Source: Pedobacter sp. KBW06 (GTDB lineage: Bacteria; Bacteroidota; Bacteroidia; Sphingobacteriales; Sphingobacteriaceae). Taken from it: a DNA stretch of 64,000 nucleotides. This document shows, one piece after another, positions 1 to 7,732 of this stretch (positions within the stretch are counted from its first letter, which is position 1; the number at the start of each line of letters is the position of its first letter). The notes below the pieces were generated by a model. The model was given only the letters and a program-made list of their open reading frames with translations. It had not been told where the DNA came from and did not search any database. Made by a program: the position numbers and the translations under genes. The stretch is from assembly GCF_003852525.1 (NCBI RefSeq), contig NZ_QAJL01000006.1, forward strand, positions 187,501 to 251,500, given 5' to 3'.

Positions 1-495
1 GCCGTGAAACAAGATCTGTTCCCTTAAACTGACTGACTGAAAAGTTTAAGGAACCATTTAAATTTCCTAAAATTTTATTCAGCGATTCTTGCTGTTGGGC
101 CAGGGAAACAACGCTCCATGAACAACAGACCAGGACCCCGAAACTCTTTCTTAAAAACATCATTTTAATCATTTGTGTGTGTAAACAAATATTCCATTGC
201 AAACAACAGGATACCACATCTAATTTGATTATTACAGATGCTATTTTTGCCTTTATGTTTTATCAATTGATGAATATTGAAGGCTTCCTAATCTCGTGCC
301 CAGATCAAAGATTTAAAGGATTGATTATGGCGTCATGTCATGATTCTAAAATTACTTGCTTATATTTAGTATAAACCGTTCTCAAAACTCATCCGAATGA
401 CTAATCATCCTTCAAGCCAGCAGGAATCCCAGGTTACCGGCCGTTTTCCTTCCATTTTTATTCGAAAATTGAAATTTAAAGTCCAACCAGACTGT
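1..495. other. non-coding stretch upstream of the polysaccharide locus
   Basis: I see no convincing gene here. The only open frame of note (177-374, plus strand, GTG start) has no recognisable family, a Cys-rich and atypical composition and no promoter or neighbour that supports it. The stretch is AT-rich. It ends at the paired activator sites that begin at 496. It may be the 3' flank of a gene lying outside the window. Confidence 0.5.
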
Positions 496-530
496 TTCCA
501 TAATCTGGAATTCAGCTCCATCATTTGGAA
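496..530. promoter_or_regulatory. site A: tandem inverted repeats, probable sigma54-activator binding site
   Basis: There are two inverted repeats. The first is TTCCA-TAATC-TGGAA (496-510, a perfect 5-bp arm) and the second is CTCCA-TCATT-TGGAA (516-530). Their centres (503 and 523) are 20 bp apart, about two helical turns, so both would face the same side of the DNA. The same arrangement occurs at 7595-7629, 17087-17120 and, more weakly, 13217-13251, each time upstream of a -24/-12-like element. The likely binder is the NtrC-type activator encoded at 15739. That assignment is inferred from proximity and layout. Confidence 0.75.
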
Positions 531-582
531 CCTCTAATCCTCCAAACTTCCCCTAAACTGAATTAAAAGCTATTTATTGGTT

Positions 583-598
583 TGGCACCGGTTTAGAT
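583..598 (+). promoter_or_regulatory. sigma54-like -24/-12 promoter for the EPS operon
   Basis: The element TGGCAC-N5-TAGAT keeps the -24 hexamer intact and has T, G and T at the first, third and fifth positions of the -12 block. The expected C after the G is an A. Predicted transcription starts near 609, 15 nt before the ATG at 624. The downstream inverted-repeat centre (523) lies 62 bp upstream of the second G of the -24 GG. Confidence 0.7.
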
Positions 599-623
599 TA
601 ACACTCATCAAAACCTATAAATC

Positions 624-1061
624 ATGGAAACAACAAGTCCCAAATTCAAAATATTTCTGGTAGATGACGATACCTTTTGCCTGAACCTGTATAGAATCTA
701 TCTTGAAAACGCTGACTATAAAGACATCAGCATTTTTGAGAACGAAACCACCTGTCTCAATCATTTAACAGAAAAACCAGATGTTATTTTTCTGGATTAT
801 GGATTGAACAACCTAAGTGGTATTGAAGTACTGAAAAAAATAAAAAGGTTCAACCCAGACATCTTTGTCGTCTTTCTGTCCGGACAAGCAAATATCGCGA
901 CCGCAGTAAACGCTTTAAAATTCGGGGCTTTTGATTACATCGTAAAAGGGCCGGAAGAATTAATGCAAATCACGAAGGTCCTGCTTAAGGTTAAGGAAAT
1001 TCAGGAATTGATGAAACAGAAGAAACCTGGTTTTTTCAGCAAAATAGCCTCCTTATTCTAA
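624..1061 (+). CDS. receiver-only response regulator
   Basis: This is a CheY-like single-domain response regulator of 145 aa. The acidic pocket is at Asp14-16, the phospho-acceptor is Asp58 (in IFLDYG), the switch Ser is Ser86 and the conserved Lys is Lys108. After the domain comes a short basic, hydrophobic tail and no DNA-binding domain. The second half (NIATAV...YIVKG) closely resembles the receiver of the sigma54 activator at 15739, so the two may be paralogues served by the same kinases. It opens the operon, 12 bp before the Wza-like gene, directly behind a sigma54-like promoter. A role as phosphate sink or as an allosteric partner of the export machinery is inferred. The receiver fold itself is certain. 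Confidence 0.93.
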   Translation: METTSPKFKIFLVDDDTFCLNLYRIYLENADYKDISIFENETTCLNHLTEKPDVIFLDYGLNNLSGIEVLKKIKRFNPDIFVVFLSGQANIATAVNALKFGAFDYIVKGPEELMQITKVLLKVKEIQELMKQKKPGFFSKIASLF

Positions 1062-1073
1062 TCATAAAAAATC

Positions 1074-1823
1074 ATGAAAACGTCATTCCCTTGCGTCATT
1101 GTAATGTTCACAGTCTTATTCTTTTCTTCCTGTACCACTCAGAATTTACTGTCAGGGGCCAGGCAAAACACCCGTTTTACAGATTCGCTTTTCGCCTATA
1201 ATCCACATTACGAATACACACTGGAAAAAGACGACAAAATCAGCATTAGCGTGTGGGATCATGATGACCTGAGCGTTGGCTCTGTTTACGGGATTTACAA
1301 TTCCAATGAAGTCTACGGCAAATGGTTAATGATCAATACCGAAGGCACCGTAACCGTCCCTAAACTTGGGGAAGTAAACTTATTAGGATTAACTGTTCCT
1401 CAGGCAAAAGAAAAACTGACCCTGGGATTTAAAAAGTGGATTGTCAACCCGATCATTGAAATAAAGATCCTAAATAAAGAGGTGTCGATATTAGGCGAGC
1501 TTAAAACTCCCGGAAAATATCTGCTGGAAAAAAGCAACACCACCTTACTGGACATCATCAGCCGGGCCGGCGACTTCGACTTTTATGCCAATAAGAAAAA
1601 GATTCAAATTGTAAGGATGGTCGATAATAAACCCGTAACGCATATTGCAGACCTGACCACTATGGAAAATTACCTGAGTTCAAACATCCAGATACATCCT
1701 GGAGATGTGATCTATGTACCTAGCCGTAAAGGTAAACATTGGGATAAAAGAGTCGGCTCCACCATTGTACCTATTGCTTCGGCGATCAGCTCGATAGTAT
1801 TGATTTGGGGGATTTTAAAATAA
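1074..1823 (+). CDS. polysaccharide export outer-membrane lipoprotein (Wza/BexD family)
   Basis: This 249-aa protein should form or gate the outer-membrane channel for the polysaccharide. A lipoprotein signal peptide ends in FSSC with Cys20 as the lipidated residue. A Poly_export domain follows (about 47-125, with the typical EYTLEKDDKISISVW opening). An SLBB domain (about 130-195) contains ILGELKTPGKY and GDVIYVPSRKG. A hydrophobic C-terminal segment (about 229-248) fits a transmembrane helix, as in Wza-type proteins. It lies 5 bp upstream of the Wzc-like gene. Such pairs work as a trans-envelope export complex. At 249 aa it is shorter than E. coli Wza (379 aa), having one SLBB rather than more. 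Confidence 0.93.
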   Translation: MKTSFPCVIVMFTVLFFSSCTTQNLLSGARQNTRFTDSLFAYNPHYEYTLEKDDKISISVWDHDDLSVGSVYGIYNSNEVYGKWLMINTEGTVTVPKLGEVNLLGLTVPQAKEKLTLGFKKWIVNPIIEIKILNKEVSILGELKTPGKYLLEKSNTTLLDIISRAGDFDFYANKKKIQIVRMVDNKPVTHIADLTTMENYLSSNIQIHPGDVIYVPSRKGKHWDKRVGSTIVPIASAISSIVLIWGILK

Positions 1824-1828
1824 AGGTC

Positions 1829-3949
1829 ATGAGCAATTCAAAAGATAGTTTAGATGCACTTCGCCCACTGTACCGGGGATTACCCATCATTTTACTGACG
1901 ATATTTTTTGCTGTTCTTATTGCAAAAAAATACCTGAAATACACGACTCCTGAATATGAAAGTACCGCCAAAATAAAACTGGCGGATATCCACGAAGGCG
2001 TGAATAACAGCAATCTTTTTAAAGATTTTGATGTCTTCGCTACAAGCAATAAAATCGGAGCCGAAGTAGAATTGCTGAAATCTAAAGCACTGGTATCAAA
2101 AGTCATCGCTAAACTGCCGCTAAAAACATCCATTTACCGGGTGGGTGAAATCCATAAAACAGAGCTCTACAATAACTCCCCTTTTATCGTTAGCGCAGAC
2201 ATAAAAGACAAGAAATGGCTCGACGGGAATTTCAGTTTACACCTTCATAACGATTCGCTCTTTAGCCTGACTACCCCTACCGGAGAAAGCATCAGCGGAA
2301 CAATGAATCGCCTCATTTCAAACAGGATGGGAAGCCTCATGATCTCCAGAAACAACCGTCTTTTGCAAAGCAGACCAGGCCTGCAGGTAAATGATAATTA
2401 TGCCTTTGTGGTGCACTCTGATGAAAAACTGGCAGATGACCTCATCGCCGGATTGGATGTGATGGCGGTAGACAAGGACATCCCGGTATTAAGAATCAGT
2501 TATAAATGCCCTGTAGCACAAAAATCTGCAGATGTGGTCAATACACTTTCTGCAGTCTACATTGCCGACTACATCGAGCAAAAATATAAATCCGCAGATA
2601 CCACAGAGGATTTTCTGAACAAACAACTCCATAACTATAGTAAAAAACTGTCCTCAAGTGAAAATGCCATACAGCAATACCGGGATCAGCATGACATCAT
2701 TAATATTCCTCAGGAAACAGAAACAGACCTCAGGAAAATTGCCGACTTAAAAAAACAACTTGCCAGTGTCAAAATGAACTTAAATGCGGTAGACAGCCTG
2801 AACGAGTATATGAAAAACGGAAAGGAAAAGTTTCTTCAGCTTGCACCCAACTTTGAGGCATTTACAGATCTGCTGAGCACCGAACTGGTAAAAAAAGCGA
2901 AGGAGCTGCAACGGGAAAGAAGTGACCTTCTTTTAAGGTTTACTCCTGAACATGAGAACGTAAAAGTGATCGACGAAAAGCTGAAAGATATCAGTGATTA
3001 TATGTTGGAAAGCATCAAAAACACGCAAAGTAACCTCCGCATTAAATACCGGGACCTCGATCAAAGCATTCAGGAATCGGAAAAAGTATTTTCCGGCCTT
3101 CCGGGCCGGGAGAAAAACATGACGGTTCTGGAAAGAAACTTTGGCCTCAATGATCAGGTATACCGGTTTCTACAGGGAAAGCGGACAGAAGCAGAAATCG
3201 CAAAAGCAGCAACCATTTCTTTTCATAGGGTCATCTCAGCAGGGGAAGTTCCGAACAAAGCCATCTCTCCTAACGTCACGATCATTCTGATCCTTTCGAT
3301 GATTCTTGGCCTGATGGCAGGAATTGGACTCGTATATATCGCTCATGCTTTAAAATCAAGGGTAAATAACGAACATACCATTAACCGTTTATCAGATTTA
3401 CCCGTTATTGCATCGGTCCCTTACTTAAAAAAAACGATGGAAAAAGCGCATTTTTTTAAAAGCTGGGTATTGCAAATGGAATTGAAAGGCCTGCTCAAAA
3501 AGGGAACAGTAATCGTGGTTTCTTCATTTAACCAACTGGAAGGAAAATCTTTTATTGCCGGGGGATTATGTGCCGAATTACAGGCTTCAAATCAGCATTT
3601 ACTTTTCATTGATGCAGGAAAAGAGGCAATTTCGGAAATGAACAGACCTGATTCCTGGAAAACCTACCTGGAAAAGGCAAAAACAACCTACGACCTCATT
3701 CTGATCAGAAACTTTCCACTGGAAGAAAACCCGACAGGTTTACTATTAATGGCGACCGCAGATCTGAACCTGTTTGTATTGGATAGCCGCCGAACAAAAA
3801 AGGCAAGCATCACCGCAGCAGATTTAATTCATGAAGACCTGAAAGTTCCTGACCTTCGGTTTGTACTCAACAGAGCCGGCTATATTCCAAGCTTATATAG
3901 CCAATTGAAAGAAATGACAATGCTTATCCTGCAAAAAAGAGCATCATGA
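1829..3949 (+). CDS. Wzc-like chain-length determinant / co-polymerase with degenerate kinase domain
   Basis: This inner-membrane polysaccharide co-polymerase has 706 aa from the ATG at 1829. A TTG eight codons upstream, at 1805, would overlap the preceding gene. Transmembrane helix 1 is at about 17-35. A Wzz domain and a long periplasmic coiled-coil region (about 250-440) follow. Transmembrane helix 2 is at about 482-507. The cytoplasmic C-terminus resembles a BY-kinase but is decayed. The Walker A region reads SSFNQLEGKSF, without the first Gly residues. The Walker A' Asp is kept in FIDAG. The Walker B Asp is replaced by Arg (LILIRNFP). There is no C-terminal Tyr cluster. It probably acts structurally in chain-length control rather than as a tyrosine kinase. 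Its last 4 bp overlap the flippase gene (ATGA). Confidence 0.9.
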   Translation: MSNSKDSLDALRPLYRGLPIILLTIFFAVLIAKKYLKYTTPEYESTAKIKLADIHEGVNNSNLFKDFDVFATSNKIGAEVELLKSKALVSKVIAKLPLKTSIYRVGEIHKTELYNNSPFIVSADIKDKKWLDGNFSLHLHNDSLFSLTTPTGESISGTMNRLISNRMGSLMISRNNRLLQSRPGLQVNDNYAFVVHSDEKLADDLIAGLDVMAVDKDIPVLRISYKCPVAQKSADVVNTLSAVYIADYIEQKYKSADTTEDFLNKQLHNYSKKLSSSENAIQQYRDQHDIINIPQETETDLRKIADLKKQLASVKMNLNAVDSLNEYMKNGKEKFLQLAPNFEAFTDLLSTELVKKAKELQRERSDLLLRFTPEHENVKVIDEKLKDISDYMLESIKNTQSNLRIKYRDLDQSIQESEKVFSGLPGREKNMTVLERNFGLNDQVYRFLQGKRTEAEIAKAATISFHRVISAGEVPNKAISPNVTIILILSMILGLMAGIGLVYIAHALKSRVNNEHTINRLSDLPVIASVPYLKKTMEKAHFFKSWVLQMELKGLLKKGTVIVVSSFNQLEGKSFIAGGLCAELQASNQHLLFIDAGKEAISEMNRPDSWKTYLEKAKTTYDLILIRNFPLEENPTGLLLMATADLNLFVLDSRRTKKASITAADLIHEDLKVPDLRFVLNRAGYIPSLYSQLKEMTMLILQKRAS

Positions 3950-5196
3950 AATTATATAAAACGATAGCCGAAAAATACTGGGTACTGGCAGACCAGATCG
4001 TGGTAAGTGGTTCCGCATTTTTAACGAACCTGATGCTTGCAAAAGCAATGGGCCTGCCGGAATATGGTAAATTTTCGATCATCGTCATGATCCAGCTGTT
4101 CATCCTGTCTTTAAGCATGGCTTCCAGCTCGCAGGTCTATCAGGTGTCCTACCCTGCTTTGCCCACCGCTGATCAGCAAAAATTAACGCCCGGAATGTTA
4201 GGTCTTCAGTTTGTGGCTGCAATGACTCTATTGCTCGGCGCAGTTGCTGCCTGGTCTGTATGCCGGATTGCGGGCTTCAAATCCATCCATTTCAGCAATG
4301 CTACACTGATCATGGCTGCACTCTCTACCGTTCTGTATGTGTTACAGGATTTCCTTCGCCGCGTTTTCATTACCAGGGTTCAGGGCAGCTATGCTTTTTT
4401 AATCGACAGCTTAACCAATGTGATTCAAATCACTGCTTTACTGGCAGCCTGGTATTTCCACATATTGGGACAGCTGATGGCCTGGAGCATCATCGGCCTG
4501 AGCTTTCTTCCATCGGTCATCACAGGGATTATTTTGATGAAACCGGGAAAGATCAGCCTCGCAGTGATCCGGTTTTCCTGGCAGCTTCAGGTACGAAAAG
4601 GCGGATGGCTCATCGGTTCTTCTTTGCTCCAGTGGGGCTCCGGATATTTCTTTGTGATCGCTGCAGGATGGTGGCTCGGCGCACCGGCCCTGGGTGCCTT
4701 AAGACTGGCCCAATACATTTTCGGGCTATTGAACCTGCTTTTACAAGCTATAGAAAATTATGTATTGCCCAAAGTTGCAGCCATTAAAGGCGACCTCTCT
4801 GTTTATTGGTGGAAGCTGATGCGTAAATCTTTACTAATGATCGTTCCTATTCTTTGCCTGCTCAGTTTGTTTGCAAAAGACATCTTCAGCATCATAGGCG
4901 GCCAGGCCTATGAGCAATACACTTTTGTCATCTACGGCTTAAGTCTGGTGTACCTGCTCATTACGATAGGTTATCCAATCAGAATCGCCATCCGTTCTTT
5001 AGAACTCAACAGGGATTATTTTATAGGTTATATTTTATCGGTAAGTACAGGCCTGCTGATCGCACCATGGCTAATTAAAACATGGGCGTTACAGGGGGTA
5101 CTTGCAGGAATTTTTCTCACACAGCTGATCATGATCTGCTATTGGTCCTTCATTCTTCAGCGCAAATATGCCATATTATGGAAATCATACATTTGA
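3946..5196 (+). CDS. Wzx-type oligosaccharide flippase
   Basis: This is a polytopic membrane protein (416 aa, roughly 12 hydrophobic helices) of the polysaccharide transporter / MATE-like superfamily. It is predicted to flip undecaprenyl-linked repeat units across the inner membrane. The N-terminus (DQIVVSGSAFLTNLMLAKAMG, then EYGKFSI) is the classic Wzx opening, with the conserved loop between helices 1 and 2. It overlaps the Wzc-like gene by 4 bp and the following glycosyltransferase by 19 bp, so translation is probably coupled. Substrate specificity cannot be read from the sequence. Confidence 0.93.
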   Translation: MKLYKTIAEKYWVLADQIVVSGSAFLTNLMLAKAMGLPEYGKFSIIVMIQLFILSLSMASSSQVYQVSYPALPTADQQKLTPGMLGLQFVAAMTLLLGAVAAWSVCRIAGFKSIHFSNATLIMAALSTVLYVLQDFLRRVFITRVQGSYAFLIDSLTNVIQITALLAAWYFHILGQLMAWSIIGLSFLPSVITGIILMKPGKISLAVIRFSWQLQVRKGGWLIGSSLLQWGSGYFFVIAAGWWLGAPALGALRLAQYIFGLLNLLLQAIENYVLPKVAAIKGDLSVYWWKLMRKSLLMIVPILCLLSLFAKDIFSIIGGQAYEQYTFVIYGLSLVYLLITIGYPIRIAIRSLELNRDYFIGYILSVSTGLLIAPWLIKTWALQGVLAGIFLTQLIMICYWSFILQRKYAILWKSYI

Positions 5197-6293
5197 TATT
5201 AGGTAAAGCCAATCCGGAAAGGATGAATGGGGTAAATAAAGTGGTACATGAAATGGCGACCAGACAAGCGGTATCAGGGGAAAACATTGAAGTCTGGGGA
5301 ATTACGGAACACCCGGTTCATGATTATCCGGCAAGAAACTATGTCACCAGGCTATTCCAGTCCGGAAAAAATGCATTTTCATTAAGTGATGCCCTGAAAA
5401 AGGAGATCTGTGCAAAAAAAGCGGGAACCATTTTCCACTTACATGGAGGTTTTATTCCTCAAATGTATAGCGCTTCAATGTGGCTGAAAAAGCACAAAAT
5501 ACCTTTTATTATTACACCACACGGCAGTTACAATAAGATTGCGATGGTAAAAAGCAAGTTGATTAAACAACTCTATTTCCGACTCTTTGAACGAAAAATA
5601 CTCGTTGCTGCGAGCTCAATTCATTCGCTCGGACAATCTGAAATTGATGGTTTACAATCGGTTTTTCCAAATGATAAATCGGTACTCATCCCCTATGGGC
5701 TGGAGCCTGTAAAAGACATGATTCCATGGGAAAACAATGGAAATTTTATTGTCGGCTATTGCGGGAGACTTGACCTCTATACCAAAGGACTGATCGAGCT
5801 CCTGCAGGGATTTGACCTCTTCAGACAAACGCAGGAAGAAGCGAAGCTATGGATCATAGGCGATGGGAAAGAAGAAGACAAACAAAAACTCGTCGAAATT
5901 GCCGCAGAGCGGAACATGCAGCATTCCATTGTCTTTTTTGGATCAAAATATGGAGAAGAAAAGAACAACCTGCTGCGGAAGTTCAATGTACTGGCAGCAC
6001 CGAGCAGAAATGAAGGCCTGCCAACAATTGTCCTTGAAGCAGCAGCAATGGGTATCCCTTGCCTGGTGACCAAAGCCACCAATACCGGCGATTACATCGA
6101 TCATTATATTGCCGGTATTGTGATAGAAAAGACTGATCCAAAGGAAATATGCCATGGATTGAAAATGCTGCATCGCGCCATGCAAACAGAAATCGGCACC
6201 AACACCATCCGGGCAAATGCCAGACGCATGGTAAAAGAAGCTTTCGACTGGAAGCTGATCTTAGGCCGCTTTCGTAAATTATACGAGGCATGA
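5178..6293 (+). CDS. GT4-like glycosyltransferase
   Basis: This glycosyltransferase has 371 aa and a GT-B fold. I chose the ATG at 5178, where the protein opens with MEIIHLILGKANPERMNGVN, a standard Rossmann start followed by the acceptor-binding loop. The longer frame from 5082 only adds out-of-family sequence that overlaps the flippase gene. The donor-binding half carries GYCGRLDLYTKGL and the E-x7-E motif in NEGLPTIVLEAAAMG (about 278-292). It should add one sugar to the lipid-linked repeat unit at the inner face of the membrane. It overlaps the Wzy-like gene by 4 bp. Donor and linkage are unknown. Confidence 0.9.
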   Translation: MEIIHLILGKANPERMNGVNKVVHEMATRQAVSGENIEVWGITEHPVHDYPARNYVTRLFQSGKNAFSLSDALKKEICAKKAGTIFHLHGGFIPQMYSASMWLKKHKIPFIITPHGSYNKIAMVKSKLIKQLYFRLFERKILVAASSIHSLGQSEIDGLQSVFPNDKSVLIPYGLEPVKDMIPWENNGNFIVGYCGRLDLYTKGLIELLQGFDLFRQTQEEAKLWIIGDGKEEDKQKLVEIAAERNMQHSIVFFGSKYGEEKNNLLRKFNVLAAPSRNEGLPTIVLEAAAMGIPCLVTKATNTGDYIDHYIAGIVIEKTDPKEICHGLKMLHRAMQTEIGTNTIRANARRMVKEAFDWKLILGRFRKLYEA

Positions 6294-7573
6294 AAGCCTT
6301 TGAAAATACAGACCAGCATGCGCGTTTTCTGAAAAGAACGGAATGGCTCTTATTGGCCATCCTGTTTTTAATGGTTGCCGGTTTTTTTACCTGGAGTGAA
6401 AATATCGGCATCACAAGGGTCATCAAGGTATTCAGCAGAATAGGGATGACCACCGCTGCTTTCCTGATCCATCAAATGATCGTAAAAAAGGGTGCAATTG
6501 GCGCTTTCGAATGGAAAAATCAATGGTCTCCTTTTCTATACTTCGCTTATCTTGGCCTTGCATTCATTTCATTTTTATGGAGTACCGATATTGCTTATAG
6601 TGCGTTACAGTGGCTAATGGACCTGGAAAGCCTGGTTTTTGCTTTCTATTTTATGAAATCCCTGATGCTGCTGGATGCTTTCTTCCCGGGTAATACCATT
6701 AGATTTTACAACCTGATGGGCAATACGGTTTTCCTGCTGATGCTCATATTTGTTGTCGGTATGTGGGTTAATCCCGGCGACTTTATGCGCCTGGTAGAAG
6801 GAGGAGAAGATCAAAGGCTCGGTGGTTATATTATGAATCCAAATGAGCTGGGAATGCTTTGCGGTTTGGGCATATCCTGCCTTATCTTTGACCTCTACCG
6901 CAACCATGAACGTTGGTGGACCATCCTTAAAATAGCCATACTTGCTTACGCATTGATCATGACCAAATCCAGGTCTTCTTTGGTTGGCCTCCTCCTCATC
7001 GTTTATTTTCATTTGCGCAGGTCGGAGTCTAAAATACTTAAATATGCCATCTATACCTGTATCCTTGGGGTGATTCCAATAGCGGTAGAAAAACTCATCT
7101 TACGAAAAGGAGGAATTGACGACCTGCTTTCTATGACAGGCAGAATGCCCTTCTGGAAAGCCCTGATTAACGAGGGTTTGCCCAGAGAACCCTGGTTTGG
7201 CTTCGGTTTTATGCGGATTGATTACAAGGATCATTTCGAAAGTGTCCATACCTATGCCGGCCACATGACCCACAATACCTTTATGCAGGTGCTAATGAAC
7301 CTCGGTTTTGCCGGCTTCCTGCTCGCTGTTACCCAGCTTTCCTTTACCATACGTGGATTTTTAAAAGAACCGGAAGAAAAAAAGCTCATGCTCCTGGGAA
7401 TCCTTATTCCGGTCATTATTAATTCCTTTACGGAATTCGGAATTTTTGGAGAAACAAATTATGGCATTCTATTTTATCAAATGTTGATTTTCTCCATCAG
7501 TTTGAAAAGATTTGACCGGTTCACTGTAACAGAACGCCTGTACTTAAAGAGACGACGACCGGATCTTTCCTGA
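6290..7573 (+). CDS. O-antigen ligase/polymerase (Wzy-like)
   Basis: This 427-aa polytopic membrane protein has about ten helices and a large periplasmic loop. The loop segment GRMPFWKALINEGLPREPWFGFGF, then HNTFMQVLMNLGF, is typical of the Wzy_C / O-antigen ligase superfamily, with the conserved His in HNTF. It is the predicted polymerase that joins flipped repeat units. It is the last gene of the first operon and is followed by the activator sites at 7595. With Wza-, Wzc- and Wzx-like genes in the same operon, this is a Wzy-dependent pathway. A ligase function cannot be excluded on sequence alone. Confidence 0.88.
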   Translation: MKAFENTDQHARFLKRTEWLLLAILFLMVAGFFTWSENIGITRVIKVFSRIGMTTAAFLIHQMIVKKGAIGAFEWKNQWSPFLYFAYLGLAFISFLWSTDIAYSALQWLMDLESLVFAFYFMKSLMLLDAFFPGNTIRFYNLMGNTVFLLMLIFVVGMWVNPGDFMRLVEGGEDQRLGGYIMNPNELGMLCGLGISCLIFDLYRNHERWWTILKIAILAYALIMTKSRSSLVGLLLIVYFHLRRSESKILKYAIYTCILGVIPIAVEKLILRKGGIDDLLSMTGRMPFWKALINEGLPREPWFGFGFMRIDYKDHFESVHTYAGHMTHNTFMQVLMNLGFAGFLLAVTQLSFTIRGFLKEPEEKKLMLLGILIPVIINSFTEFGIFGETNYGILFYQMLIFSISLKRFDRFTVTERLYLKRRRPDLS

Positions 7574-7594
7574 TAACCGGGCAAGAGCGCTCTT

Positions 7595-7629
7595 TTCCAT
7601 AATTTGGAATCCCCTTCCCTCTTTTGGAT
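7595..7629. promoter_or_regulatory. site B: tandem inverted repeats, probable sigma54-activator binding site
   Basis: The first repeat is TTCCA-TAATT-TGGAA (7595-7609, perfect arms). The second is a weaker TTCCC-TCTTT-TGGAT (7615-7629). The centres at 7602 and 7622 are exactly 20 bp apart, as in site A. The first 15 bp differ from site A at one spacer position only. It lies 75 bp upstream of the -24 GG of the promoter at 7695. Confidence 0.75.
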
Positions 7630-7694
7630 TCCAACGCGACACAACCAACACACAAACAACTGATTAACAAGTATTTAAACACAAAACAAAAGAC

Positions 7695-7710
7695 TGGCAC
7701 CATTGTGGAA
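7695..7710 (+). promoter_or_regulatory. sigma54-like -24/-12 promoter for the second EPS operon
   Basis: The element is TGGCAC-N5-TGGAA: an intact -24 block and a -12 block with T, G and A at the first, third and fifth positions. Predicted transcription starts near 7721, 12 nt before the ATG at 7733. Confidence 0.68.
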
Positions 7711-7732
7711 TTTATCATAGAAAATTAAAGCT

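Noticed and set aside
177..374. 65-aa reading frame in the upstream stretch
   Set aside because: GTG start, no family resemblance, unusual composition and no supporting promoter. Short open frames of this size are expected by chance in AT-rich DNA.
4260..4787. 175-aa plus-strand frame inside the flippase gene
   Set aside because: It is out of frame with a well-supported Wzx protein and rich in Cys, His and Pro, as shadow frames are.
5082..5177. Longer N-terminus for the first glycosyltransferase
   Set aside because: The extra 32 residues are out-of-family and overlap the flippase gene in another frame. The Rossmann start begins at the ATG at 5178.
5983..6453. 156-aa minus-strand frame over the glycosyltransferase and polymerase junction
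   Set aside because: It runs antisense to two well-supported genes and has no family match that I recognise.
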